Positions 45,736 to 57,888 of a stretch of 64,000 nt of DNA are shown piece by piece. Source of the DNA: Cheiracanthium punctorium (lineage: Eukaryota > Arthropoda > Arachnida > Araneae > Cheiracanthiidae). Both the position numbers and the translations under genes were made by a program. Within the stretch, counting starts at the first letter, position 1; each line of letters starts with the position of its first letter. Below the pieces are notes generated by a model. That model saw nothing but the letters and a program-made list of their open reading frames with translations, did not search any database and had not been told where the DNA came from. Location: the NCBI GenBank assembly GCA_038373885.1, contig JAWZYV010002480.1, positions 248,001-312,000 on the forward strand, given 5' to 3'.

Positions 45736-47540
45736 AATATGCTTCATATTTGTAAGTATTTTTTGCATTATGTATTTTTGAAAAATGTGTTGTTTTCAAA
45801 ATATGTTAGTAAATTAAACTAAGGGAAGGTAATTCATAAATGCATTATTTAAGTTGCATTCATTAGTAATTTCTAAAAGTTGAAATGCTAAGAAATACCA
45901 CTGTTAATTAAAAAAAAAGTGTACTTATTTCATTTTATTCAAAACCAAAATATGTAAAATAATGTTTTAAGTTGAAGAATGGGCAAACTAATCAAAGATA
46001 TTTTGTACCATTGAAATGAAAATGTGTAGGTTGAGATTGTTATTGTTTGCAATCCCCTTCGACAAACTTACATTTGTTTAAAAAAATTAAATGTTTAATT
46101 CTTTTTAAAAAGGATTTCTTCACAGAATAGTTCTGAAGAAGACAAAGAAATGTGTATACATACTACATTTTTTTAATTTTATGACACATGTACTCTTTTT
46201 GTGTACATTTAAATAAGAAAAAAAAATTGCCTTTTTACAGAATACATAAAATAGTAGGAAGAAAATAAAAATCATATTTCACATATTTTTATTGTTGAGG
46301 TTCTATGCCCATAACACCAGTCTTTTGATCATACAAAAATAAGCAGTCGAATCAAAATTTTTAGATGGAAAGTGATGTTGAAAATTAAAGTACTCTTGCT
46401 TATCCATGTTAAAAAGCACAGGCTTGAGAAAATTCAGTTATAGTCTCCATCCATATCAAGCAACAGTTTCTGTAAGAACAAATTTTTGAGGATATTGATA
46501 GGCCTAAATTTTGAAATAGGAATTAGATTTAATGATTATAATTTGTAGCCATTTCATCTAAAACTAAAATTTTCACCTTATTTTCTCAACTTTTTTTTTT
46601 TTTTTTAAGGAGAAAAATTGTGTTGTTAAAAAGAAGTAAATTTGTACATGTATACTATGAGATTCCTATGCTCTATTTTTCAACTGCGCTAATTATCCTC
46701 ATACTTTCAAAATTGTACTTTTCCTCTCCCTTTTTTCTATATAATTATTCAAATGTTAAACAATGTATACTTTGTTCTGATTTTTAAGTCATAAGAGTGT
46801 TTGGTAAAGAAACTGTGTATTTTTTTAAGTTCTGTGATTATAACGTAATATATATTCTATTAGAAATGTGAAATTTAAGAATACTTTCTCAAGCATGTAT
46901 TAAAAAAATATCATTTGATAAATTATTAAAATTTGATACAATTTTCTTATTCCCAAGCAAATTAAACATATGACAGTTTGCATTTCTATGAATTCTACAG
47001 CATACGACTTTGATTCCACAGATTACTGTTATTAGTTCCCAGCAGTCAGATAATCAAGTGACAAAGAGTTACTATGTTCTCAAGGGAAAGATGTTCGAAG
47101 ACAAAATGTTAATAATTTATTGAGCGAAATATTTGTGTTTAACAGTTGCCTTGTATTAATGAATTATTTTAAGAGCTTTAGTGTAATTTATGCAGTTACT
47201 GTGTGATTAGTGCATTTTATTGTAGATATGTTTTAAAATCGTTTGTTATTTATTTCTTTCAGTTCAAATAGTTGTTTATTTCCATAAGCCAAGTCAACTT
47301 ACATGCATTTGTATCATTCAAATGGTAAAATAATGCTCCGATGTTTTTTCCTGGAGTACTGTATTTCATAAATTATTTTTTCATTTCTTACAATAGTAAC
47401 TGCAATTAAATAATTATAAAGTACTGTAATTTTCATAGGTAGCATCACAATTCTGTGTGAATCACAGATAGCTGAAATCTGGGAAGAGGGGACTCATAAG
47501 TAGCGAAAAATGGGGTACAGTGAATCAAAATTTATGTATA
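45736..47540. other. Intergenic AT-rich DNA
   Basis: No coding frames with recognisable content, RNA genes or transposon termini were seen. Confidence 0.4.
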
Positions 47541-47549
47541 TATATAATT

Positions 47550-47717
47550 TTAATGACTATGTCATTTTATCTCTTACTATTAGTTCACAACAGCTTTAAT
47601 CCATTGTTACAATATTTCGTAAATTGTAGAATATGCATTACATGCATTTTTTTATAAATAGGTTACAATCATAAAAATTTCACCATAGGGTTACCAGGCG
47701 AAATACACCAAGGGGTC
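47550..47717. mobile_element. Truncated second copy of the 25-bp-TIR MITE
   Basis: It starts TAATGACTATGTCATTTTAT and continues with the ACTATTAGTTCACAACAGC and TAAATAGGTTACAATCATAA blocks of the element at 21607-21964. It stops at GGCGAAATAC before the right TIR. A CCCCCTGAC...GCTCGAATAGCCGAG block follows; a related block lies shortly after the first copy (22028-22055). Confidence 0.75.
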
Positions 47718-47742
47718 TCCCCCTGACAAGGCTCGAATAGCC

Positions 47743-47745
<3 letters not shown>

Positions 47746-47787
<42 letters not shown>
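47746..47787. repeat. 42-nt poly-T run
   Basis: It follows GAATAGCCGAG directly. Such runs at element ends can be the poly(A) tail of a minus-strand SINE, but no clear Pol III boxes are visible. Confidence 0.9.
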
Positions 47788-47788
<1 letters not shown>

Positions 47789-48017
47789 TTGCTGTTCACA
47801 TATTTGTGTGTACAAAAATAAAATTAATGGACACTTTTAACCTACTCTTTTCCTTGTCTAAATGAATTTTTATGCATTTGTAAATAGCATCTTCATATTT
47901 AAAAAATTACAAAAGGTAAATGTCTTACAATGTTTCACTGTACCCCGTAAGTGGGATACAATGGAACACTTAATAACACTTCACAAACACTTGAGAGTCA
48001 AACATATGAGTCAAAAT

Positions 48018-48586
48018 CAGGGCTTCAAACCGGAACTTAACTGAAAACCAGAAAAAAAAGTTATTTTGGTCGGAACGAAAACTGGAACTGAACTGAAAAA
48101 AGTATTGGATTATTTCAGTTCGATATATCTTCAGACATTTTGTTACTGTAACCAACTTATCAATATTTTCTAATTTAACGTGAACCGTATAATTATCATC
48201 ATTACTTGTATAGCCTGTTTCCATTTCTCAAAGCCTTCCTCCCATTTATCCATGCATAAGGTTTGATTTGATTTCATCAAAATTGGGGCGAGCGAAAGTT
48301 TAGCTACGCTCTTTTATGTTTAAAACTCTGTTTACACTTGAACTTGCAATAAGTAAAATAGTTTCTAAAATTCCGAATCAAAATAAAACAAAATGGAAAA
48401 CATCATAAAAAGAGTGCCAAAATAAAGCTTCAAAATTACCCAGCTCAACCATCACTCCTTTTCCAAGTAGAATCATCTGAATCAAAAACTGTTATTTTTG
48501 GCAGAACGAAAACCGGAACTAAACCTATATATATATTTTTTTTTTTAGTTGAACCAGAACCAAAAAAATTACGGTTCGAAGCCCTG
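48018..48586. mobile_element. hAT MITE, 569 bp, perfect 8-bp TSD
   Basis: CAGGGCTTCAAACCGGAAC and the inverted ACGGTTCGAAGCCCTG form the ends. GTCAAAAT flanks both sides (48010-48017 and 48587-48594). The CGAAAAC(T/C)GGAACT motif is repeated near both ends. No coding sequence. Confidence 0.9.
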
Positions 48587-49251
48587 GTCAAAATTCAAAG
48601 TTCAGCATGTATGTTTTATGTGCATTTATAATAAACATTAGTGAAACTTAAATATGAAATTTAAATGGAAAATAAAATTTAATTAAACTGTTATAGCTTA
48701 AGATGAAAACATAATACTTTTATTAGAGGTTAGCCTATAGTTTTTCATTTTATATTAAATTTACTTAAATCAAATTCAAAAATTAGTATTTCTGCTTTTC
48801 TTTCTGTAAAACCTGAAGGAACAGGTGGTGGTAGTTATGATACAGTTTATGTTTCTAAAGAAAACACAAATTTGAAGCGTGGATGCAGTCATTTGATGTA
48901 CAGAAATTTTCATTCCATTTGATTTAAGTTTGTTTCCCCAACAGGGTACATTTCTTTACGTTTAAGTTCACCTTCCTTGATTAAAACATAATCATTTAGA
49001 GCAATAATGCCTTCATCATACATGTTATGTGAGGATAGCTCATAATCTATACTGTTTGATTATTAGTTGAAAGACAATCTTGATTGTCACCATCTTCAGA
49101 GTGAAGAAGATGGAGTATGATTTAAAAACAATCCCCTTGTCTTACTAAAAATATGTGCTCTACAGAGATCTCAATTTAAATATTTAACAGTGACATCTTT
49201 ATTGTAAGTGAATGATTATACATGATTAGTTCGTACATTCACGCAGGAGTA

Positions 49252-49289
49252 ATGGGGTACAATACAACATGTTTCATTGTACCCCACAT
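49252..49289. repeat. Short inverted repeat around GGGGTACAAT
   Basis: ATGGGGTACAAT and ATTGTACCCCACAT face each other over a 12-nt loop. Related GGGTACA(A/G)TG motifs occur near 47512, 47938, 49612 and 51757, suggesting remnants of a small TIR family. Confidence 0.5.
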
Positions 49290-49299
49290 TGAGGCTACA

Positions 49300-51750
49300 A
49301 AATAAATAAATGTTTACTAAATATTTATTTTTTTTTTAATTCTGGCTGTAGTAGTATGAAGACCATAACACATTAATCACAATATTTGAAAAATAAATAA
49401 TTGTACCTATGAAAGAAAGTAAAACAAATTACTTTTAGTAATGAATAAATTTATTTTCAGGGGTGAAAACCTAATAATTTTCTTTTGCTCTTGTTGTAAA
49501 AATGCGATTGTCTCCAAATCATATCAGTAACTGGAACATATATTTGTATAATAGGTGTGTGAGTTACAACTTTCTTTTACAAATCCTATTGATTTTAGAT
49601 AGTATGTTTCATTGTACCCTATCTTCCCCTACTTCATAGATATATGAACTGCAGCAACCCTTTCATCAAATTAAACTCCATGTGCAGAGCTATTCTAAAT
49701 AGGAGTAATGAAAGCATTATTCAGTTGCAAGTGTAAAATAATTTGAAAAATGCTTAAAAGTGTACTAAAACAATTACTAATTCATACAGAAATGTATGAT
49801 AATGAGGGGAAATTTGATTTTACCTTAATTTTGAAGCGCATCTTTATCTTCATTTCACAAAACTTTGTTGGATAAAAATTAGCAAATAAAAATTTATTTA
49901 AAAATTGAGAAAATTAGATTACATAGAATTTTGCATTATATTATTGGTACATTTGAAAAAGAGTGAGAAAAACCAAAGGAACTAGTCTAGGTACTAACAG
50001 CATTTAAAAACAAATGTTTACATTGAAGTAAAATTAGCTGAATTTTTACAGTAAATTTTAATCATGAAAATGTAAGCTATAAGAAATGCTTTAAATCTGA
50101 AATGGAATCCTTGTGTAAGCAACAAAGACTATTTTCCCCAGAGTTTTTAAACCTAATAAGAGCTGCAACTTATAACAAAAATCATGATTAATTAGTCATA
50201 AAAGGTATTTTAAGATAAGGTATCAGAGGCTCTTCATTTTTCTTTTTCCAATTTAAATGAAAATTTTTAAAAAAAATTAACTTTCTTTTCGTTTTTTCAT
50301 TTCTACCACATAATTTCATCTTAATTTATTCTTCATAAATTATATGCAGACATAGCAGACATAATCTGACAGCAGATTAATTCTTTTATTTAATTTTCAT
50401 CTAATACAACAGAGAATATGCAAAACATGTTACGCTTGTTTGCACTTAAAAAGGCTGTATGTTCATCTGATTATTGTGTTTTGTAGCAATATTCTAGATT
50501 TCCAGTTAATGCATAAATTGAAAATTTCCTCAATTTTATCAAACCTTTCTACATCATAGCTGTGTTTTAAGATGAAATGTGTTTAGCATGAATCTGCTGT
50601 GTTGGAAATATTTACCAACTTTGCATAGAAATTTATAGAGCATGAATTACGGAGGGGAAAGAAAAGCTCCAATTTGAAATGATATACATAAATTTATCTG
50701 TAAAGTTTATGTTGATCATTTCATTTCTGCATTTCATTTGTAGTTTATTTTATGCTATCTTTATTATGTTGTGTATTAAAACTTGCACTCGTAGTTTCTA
50801 GCACTAGCTATGTATATGAGTGTTCTTCCTTCAGTGCATCATTTCCTTCCCACCCTCTCCGAATAGCTTAAATTTTATTCCTTATAGTGTAATCTGAAGG
50901 TCCTACTTTATCACTGTAATTGTCATTCATGAAAAGTGCTGATACAAGCAGTGTTATCTTGCAGTACAAATGTTAATCATGATGCAAATGAAAATAGGTT
51001 TTCCTTGTTTCTAAAGTTTTGTTTTAAGTTTGTTTTCAGATTTTAAATTAAAAGATGTTTACTGTTTGTGTTTTTGTGCTTTTATACAATTTTATTTATT
51101 TTTCTAAATACTTTTGTTTAGAGATTTTTAATGAGCAATTACCGTATTTACTCGTGTATAGCGCACATGCAAGTGTAATGCTCATCCCCTGCTTCACAAG
51201 AAAAAGACTAATTTTTTTTATCTCGTGTATAACGTGCACCATAAATTTGACACTTAAGTGAATTTGAAAGTGGTTGAAATTTCTAATCAAATGGGTGGGA
51301 CTAAAGACGATATCATTTAAGGTGTCATTGACTGTGAAAGTGATTACAAGGACTGTGATGATAACATTAGTAGCGGCAATGAGAATCGCTAAATAGTTTT
51401 AAAAAATAAGGTTACTAGTGATTTTGTATTAAAAAAATGTAACAAATGAAATAAAGATAGAGCGGTATTTTTATTGAGAAAGATTTTTTCAGGAGAGAAA
51501 AGAAATTTACAAGCAATTACAAGAATAACTCAACTGAAGAAGATGATAAATGAAAAGAATCTTCTAGTGAATCTGATTTTGGAATTTGAAGCTAAATTAA
51601 CATTTACCTCATAAAAACTTTGAGTTACTTTATTACCTATCTTAATACTAAATATTTCTAGGCAATAAAAAAGTTTAAATTATTCACTATCGAGTTAAGG
51701 AATTTTTTTTTATTGTGTTTCTCGTTATCTGACCCATTGTACGGTACCTC
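49300..51750. other. Intergenic AT-rich DNA
   Basis: No gene was recognised. A TTTACTCGTGTATAGCGCAC motif at about 51147 and a related TCTCGTGTATAACGTGCACC at 51222 look like decayed transposon ends. Confidence 0.35.
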
Positions 51751-51756
51751 TTTATG

Positions 51757-51947
51757 GGGTACAGTGGGTCAGCAAAATATACTTAACAAGAATGATTTTT
51801 TATCACACAAAAACTTTTCTTAAAATTGAACTAATATTAATTATGATAGCCAATAGATCAGAAAACATAATGAATTACTTTGATATTCTGTTTTTGAAAT
51901 ATTTCAAGAATTATATTAAAAAATCTAAAAATTGACCCACTGTACCC
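51757..51947. mobile_element. Small TIR element with GGGTACAGTGGGTCA ends
   Basis: A perfect 15-bp inverted repeat lies at 51757-51771 and 51933-51947, 191 bp overall. A partial third copy (TGACCCATTGTAC) is just upstream at 51730. No target duplication could be identified. Confidence 0.5.
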
Positions 51948-52284
51948 GTCACCCCTACATGTGTTTCAATCAAAAAAATTTTGATCTTCTTTAATTTCAG
52001 ATTCTCTACTACTGAAGAAAAACAATTTTTTTTTAATCGAAACTCATGTATAGTTTGATAAGTACCTTTTCACACATCATTCAAAAATTCATCGGACTAA
52101 CTACTGAAAAGGCTACATTTTTGCAAAATTCATCAACATACTTTCCTTTTAGAATGATACACTCACTCAAACATCTCGAGCATTTCTATGCCTTTTCTGC
52201 CATAAGAATTGTCAAAACCTTCAAAAAAGTTTCACTTTTCGATATCATTTCCTGATTTGGGCAAAATTTCTTTCCTTGAAACAT

Positions 52285-52720
52285 TCATTTTAGACTTTTA
52301 AACAGGTAGTAGAAACTAGGGTACAAATCTGGAGAATAAGGTGGGTGAGAAAACATTTGGAATCCCAGTTTTGACATTGTAACCATTGACTTGTGGCATG
52401 GTGCATTATCGTGATGAAAAGGCCCTTTTTTTCTTTGCCATATGGGGCCATTTATTTTTTATTTCTTTATTTAATTTACCTAATAATGAAGCATGATACT
52501 CAGAATTGATGCTTTTTCTTTTCTCAGAGTAGTCTATGGAAATTATGTCGTGCATCCCAAGAAAGACTGGGTTAGAACCTTCCCGTCTGAATTTTGTGTC
52601 TTTAGTCACTTTGGACGACTTTTCTTTACATCTTTCCATTCAGCTGATTGCCAATTTGACTCTGAAGTGTAATGGTGGATCCATGTTTTATCCTTTGTCC
52701 CATACCGGTGCAAAAAATTA
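52285..52720 (-). pseudogene. Mariner (SETMAR/Mos-like, DD34D) transposase pseudogene
   Basis: The - strand reads DKTWIHHYTSES (first catalytic region), VFLGMHDIISIDYSEKRKSI and NSEYHASLLGKLN. After a frameshift come FHHDNAPCHKS (second Asp) and HPPYSPDLYPSFYYLF (third Asp), with a stop near 52285. The order and spacing match mariner transposases. The N-terminal HTH is missing or unrecognisable. Confidence 0.85.
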
Positions 52721-52958
52721 TGTTTGTTTTGTAAGAATCATTGCGTTTTTTGTGTCACACACAGGATGTTATGAAATAATTCTCAAAAACAAGTAAAGAC
52801 AATACTGGATAAATTTACACTAATTACAAAATATTATATTTGTATCTTTTTGCAACATACATCATCCAGTACCTTCTTTGTACTCTGCTCACTGTTCTCT
52901 CTTTTTTTTTCTTTTTTTCGCTACTGCCACTCACAAAACTTACAAAATCATACTAAAT

Positions 52959-54257
52959 CAGGGTGTCTACCATCATGCGAAAGTCACGGAAAAGTCAAGA
53001 AATGGGAAAAAGGTCACGAAAGTCAAGAAAAGGTCAAGAAATGAAGCACCAGGTCACGATTTGCGACTCAAGTACGTTTTTTCCATTTCATTCAAATTCT
53101 TAGTTTCTAATTTTTTCTGCTCAGTCAGTCAGAGAAATTATTTTATGTATCTTTTCTTAACTTCCTTAATTTGTATTTTGATTTCAAGAGTGATTTCCTG
53201 GGAGAAAGGAAGTTGATTTCTTTATCCTCTTATCAATGGTGTGTGTGTGTGTGTGTGGAGGGGGGCATCTGTTGAGTGTCCACTCTTCTCCTTCCCGACC
53301 TGAGGCGAGGATTAAAACCGTTCGCTGTAGCTTCTTTTTTTCCTTCTTTGTTTAAGAAATATATATTAAGTGTGTTATGTAAATTTTATTATTTTATACT
53401 ATTTAAACTATGCAAACAGACAAACTTAACAGTTTTTCATGTGTTTATTTCATAAGAAAACTTTAAAATACTGTTCGTTTGCTATTTATAAAATTCATTT
53501 AAAATGCCATTTACATGTTATTTAGCAGAAATCACCAAAAATGTCTGCCAAATAGTTGTATAGTGAACTGACAATAGTTCAGTATGTCAACTGCGTGTTG
53601 TTTTACACCTTGGGAATTTCGAAAGTTGGCAAGTATGTATCTTCAAACCTTGAGAAAAGTATATAAGTTATCCACCTTCCCTCCTCAAAAAAAGGTTAAA
53701 ATTGTTGGATTTAAGAGTAATTTTTTTTCTCCCTTCATTCCCTGTTAAAATCAGTGTTTTGATTATTTTCCACATTTTCTTTTTTAAAAACAATAACTTG
53801 GATTCCAATTATAATTATCACTGATCCCCATGTGTTTCATAGCTAATAACTTCAATTTCCCCAAAGTTTTATGATATATTATAGACTTCCATAAGTTCTG
53901 TGTTACCATAGATGTAAAAAGATTTGCAATGTACAATCTACATTGCAAATCTTTTTACGGCGATCAATGGTAAATCTTCTTTTTTTTTAATAGCAATTGG
54001 TCCAAGTTAACTGAAAGCAAACGGCTGATCAGTAAAAAAGTTGAAAAAAAAAATCGCTTTAAAAATGGTCAGGGAAAAGAAAGAATTTTTTAATTCATTC
54101 TTAAAATCAAAATCAGTTGTATATTTTCCTGTAAAATTTCCCCAGATGGCTAAAATTTCCTCCAATCATACGATCCCTGGCTCGATGTATTTTTGATATT
54201 AGTTTCGTATTTGTTATGGTCAAGAAATCAAGATTACTTTTTGTGGTAGACACCCTG
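52959..54257. mobile_element. Unclassified TIR element, copy 3 (5-bp TSD)
   Basis: CAGGGTGTCTACCATC at the left and GTGGTAGACACCCTG at the right are flanked by TAAAT on both sides (52954-52958 and 54258-54262). Short AAGTCA(C/A)GAAA-type repeats follow the left end, as in copies 1 and 2. At 1.3 kb it is the longest copy after removing nested DNA. It contains a GT microsatellite (53239-53258) and a perfect 20-bp hairpin. Confidence 0.85.
53914..53958. repeat. Perfect 20-bp hairpin with 5-nt loop
   Basis: GTAAAAAGATTTGCAATGTA (53914-53933) and its exact reverse complement (53939-53958) flank the loop CAATC. It lies inside TIR element copy 3. Confidence 0.9.
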
Positions 54258-54629
54258 TAAATAAACGTTGCCTTGGCAACGTACAACCAAGGAGCTAACA
54301 TTTGGCCTTCCTGACAACTATCATCCTGATTGTAAAGATCATTCATAAATAAAATAAAAACACTTAAGCAATATTTACATTTTCATACTTAACTAAAGCT
54401 TAATATGCAGAATAAAATATTTAAGTGACAAAATTGTGTTACTTTAACCTAAGTTGTGGCATTCTAGATTGCATAACGACAGTACATGAAAATACATTAC
54501 ATAAAATCTCATCATGACTACTATTTCACCTTGCTTGAAAGCCAGGGTTCTGACTTTTTCTTGTCGAAATCAATCTACATTTTTCTTTCAGTGTTTCATA
54601 TAGTTTCTCTGTCTTTATTTTGTAGTTAC

Positions 54630-55445
54630 ATTGGTTCTGACCGCACTTTCAAGTCTTCATCTGCAACTCTTCTTAAGAGCCCATTGTTGAATCGGGGTGA
54701 ATATCCGCACAACATTTCAAACAGCGTATTATTTGTTGACTTGTTCATGAAATTGTTTAAGTTTCTTTCAACTGTTTCGATTTGTTTGTCCCAGTCCTTA
54801 TGATTTCTATTTCCCATACTATGAAAAATAGCAAACCTAACCTGATAGTTGAGGTAAAGCTATGGACCGTGTGATTCCGCTGCTCTCAAATAGTTCTTTC
54901 CGTTTGCCCAGCTTACAAAACTAACATTTTTCATCTATTAAGTGCTACATTAAAGTGTGTGTGTTATAAAATAATTGCATGTTTGTGTTACTTGAATGCA
55001 ATAATTAAAAGTATTAAGAAATTAAGTCCGAAATCAAATATAGCGTCTTTCCAGATGCTTGACCTATGATAAACCTCTTTTGTGCTGGCAAGATTTTAAT
55101 ACAGCGGTTTTGTCTCGTGATTGGGTTGTTTTGTGATATTGACAGCCAAGTAATTGGAAGGAGAAACAAGTGCCGAAGCAATACATGTGAAGAGTAGTGA
55201 AATGGCCTTGTCGTCTTCTCGTCTATCAGGTTAGGTTTGCCCTGAGTATAGTTGTAATTGTTGTTAGAATAGTCCGATTGACTCTTTCAACCATTCCATT
55301 CGCTCTCGGATATGTTTTATCGAATTCAGTGTATAATGAATACCATTATGCTTACAATATTTTTGAAACACGTGAGATGTGAAGCAAGTTCCTCTGTCAC
55401 TAATGATTCATTCTGGTAAACCAAAGTTCTTAAGAACTTTACAAA
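54630..55445 (-). pseudogene. Ty3/gypsy integrase remnant, interrupted
   Basis: On the - strand, from 55445, the frame reads FGLPE, then IISDRGTCFTSHVFQKYCKH and NGIHYTLNS, an integrase core. Near 54817-54630 comes HKDWDKQIETVERNLNNFM and TLFEMLCGYSPRF, the end of the integrase. Between them 374 bp is bounded by an 18-bp inverted repeat (54831-54848 and 55223-55240). Frameshifts and stops are present. It is separate from, and opposite to, the gypsy element at 57448. Confidence 0.75.
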
Positions 55446-55821
55446 GGTGTGTTTTCGTACTAAATTGATAACACTCTACAACTTTGCAATTTACTTTTTC
55501 TCGTACCATTTTCGAGATACGAAAGCTAAACTCCGCTGTTTTCCACCAGGTGGCGCTATCTCGGTCTCATTCGATACCGCAAATCCAATTTACTATACCT
55601 AGACACCACGTTTATAACAATAGCAGCAGCTGTTCCGAAATTAAGAGGGTGACAAGGAACTTTAGTGGGCATACAGTATATATATATATAACACATTACA
55701 AATCAAAAACCCATGAAAATCCCATATTTCTGGAACTACGCAGTTTAATTCAGTTGGAACAAAGAAATCCGCTTTCAAAAACTGCAATTACTACACGGTC
55801 TTTTACAACTCCTTTGTAATT

Positions 55822-56268
55822 TGTAGACGGTCCCGGCAGCCAGCCACATAGGCGTCTTAAAAGTCATAACAAACCCTGGAAAAACCTCTGCCCAGATTTA
55901 GCCTTTGGCCAATGGTTGCAACGCTTTTGTGGTCATGTGACACGACGCCAAAAGGTTTTAAAAGGACCTGCAACAGGTCAGGAGCGGATCTTCCGCGTGA
56001 CGCAGAGCTAAGAAAAGATGTATCCAGTCGTCAATAAAATCATGTAATCGTAGTTTGACTCCGACTCCTTTCATCCAACGGCAGCCGTAAAGCGTGCCCA
56101 AGGATTTCCGCCGAGCGCTCCCGGCGTTTGCCGGCCAGCGACGATCGGCCGCCCCAACCCATCCGGCCCGGATTCCGAAATTGCGACTCTAATCCAGAGT
56201 CCTCAACAGCCATGCCTCTCCCTCTGGTCCACGACTACACAGCACTCCCGTAGCGCCTTAATGCTACA
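55822..56268 (+). repeat. Possible solo LTR
   Basis: A 447-bp segment starts TGTAGACGG and ends ATGCTACA. It has a TTTTAAAAGG box, AATAAA near 56034, and is GC-richer than its surroundings. These are LTR-like properties. No second copy is in the window and no clear target duplication was found, so the call is tentative. Confidence 0.3.
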
Positions 56269-56290
56269 TATATATATATATATATATACA

Positions 56291-57447
56291 CTAGCAGCGT
56301 TGCCCGTGCAATGGAAGAGATATGCCCATTCATCTCAAATATTGATTGTAAAAGGAAGGTATGTGAATCCTCCCGCTGCAAAAAAAAAAGAATACGGCAC
56401 CTGATAGCGTACAGAGGTTACCGGGAATCAGACGTGTTTAGGCTGGAATGTGAAACCTAAACGGACCTGGGACTTCCCGCTGCAACGAAAAAAAATGAAC
56501 ACGGCACCTGATAGCATAGAGAGGTTACTGAGAATTGGACGTGGCTAGGCTTCCTTCTGCCTGTCTGTATTCTAACAGTCATTTATCGTTAATAACTACG
56601 CAATTACTAAAAACAAATGAGTCCAGTCGTCGGTATGAGATTGTAAAGGGAAGAAATGTGAAACCTCCCGCTGCAATGATAAAGAAAGGACATTGGACTT
56701 TCGCTGCAACGAAAAAAAGAAATGAACTGGTGACTTATCAGCGTACAGAGGTTACCGGAAATTGGACGTGGCTACGTTTCTCTCCTACCTAGTGTCTTCT
56801 AAAAGTCATTTATCACTAATACCTACGCACATCGTAAGCTAATTATTTTTTTATTTCAACTGCAGTAAGAACCACTGGAAGCAAATCATTGGGCATATTT
56901 ACAGTAGATAAAAACTTAAAATAATTATAGATGAATCCAGGTTTATTTACATGTAATGTTCGCGGGGGGTTAATTTATTTATAAATATTTTATGAGGTTC
57001 TAATTATTTAGTAACTATCTTCTCCAGGAATTGATAATTGGAGTAAAATACTATCATCAAATTCTTCGGAACTCATACTTCCTAATGCAGTGATTTCAAG
57101 CAAACACCACATGTTTGTTTATTTCTGACGGATTCCCGTTTGAAATGCAGGAACGACCTTGAGAATGAAAAAGTGAACACCGTGAGTTGTCTTGGTAACG
57201 CTTCAGGCACGTCAAGCCACACCCAATTTCCCCTCTCGTTTATTCCTTACCGGAGGGCTCCGAGAGGCAAAAAACTGGACAAAGCATAAAATTACTAAAA
57301 AAACTGTTAATCAGATTAAATTCACTTTTTCGACATCAGCTTTCTCTTGTCCTATTTAGTCGTGCCAAATTTGGTCCAGATCCGACTAACGGTCTGGACG
57401 CCTACAGCGAACAAACAGACAAGATTCCCCGTATATATATATATATA
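56291..57447 (-). mobile_element. Helitron-like element (minus orientation) with internal repeats
   Basis: On the - strand it ends GCACGGGCAACGCTG CTAG followed by T, a Helitron-type terminus. The other end (near 57430) reads ACGGGGAATCTTGTCTG TTTGTTCG, typical of Helitron 5' regions. Three degenerate repeats with CCGCTGCAA, CGTACAGAGGTTACCGG and GGACGTGGCTA lie at about 56350-56800. The TA-rich 5' edge is where the gypsy LTR begins. Confidence 0.6.
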
Positions 57448-57750
57448 TGTGGGATCAGGTTAGTCACTGACTCCAATAAACTCACTGGTTTCAGGTTAGT
57501 CACTGACTCCAATTAACTCACTGGTTTTATTTAAAACGAGACATTTCACTATCTTAAAGTGCATAGCAAAAAGTTGCACGCACAAAATTTATTAACTACG
57601 TGAAAATATAAAGATTGGGTTGTTCTATAGATTTTGAGTGTGTGTATAGCATAAGTGCTGTTTAGCCAAAAGGGCTTTTTTGATAATTAAAAGTATTTTT
57701 TTATTAGTTTGTTTATTTATTTAACTGTAATCAGCCTTCAGCTTCCTACA
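57448..57750 (+). repeat. 5' LTR of Ty3/gypsy element
   Basis: It starts TGTGGGA and ends TCCTACA, a near-perfect inverted terminus, two bases before a candidate primer-binding site. A 40-nt tandem duplication (CAGGTTAGTCACTGACTCCA) is at its start and a TATAAAG box near 57606. The 3' LTR is beyond the window, so identity cannot be checked. Confidence 0.65.
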
Positions 57751-57752
57751 AA

Positions 57753-57772
57753 TGGGGGCTCTTTACCGGGAT
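57753..57772 (+). other. Gypsy primer-binding site
   Basis: TGGGGGCTC followed shortly by CCGGGAT resembles the complement of the tRNA-Pro 3' end, with a small insertion. It lies immediately after the 5' LTR. Confidence 0.55.
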
Positions 57773-57888
57773 TGATTTACGGACTAACGTTGAGTAATGT
57801 TATTGCAGCATTTCAACCATTGAGTAATCCAAGGAATTGTGAGTAGAAATTTTATTATATCTTAAAAGAAGAAGTTTATTAAGAAAAT

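Noticed and set aside
47458..49635. A single large element bounded by GGGGTACAGTG-type motifs
   Set aside because: The two candidate ends do not pair well beyond the short motif, and several similar motifs lie between them.
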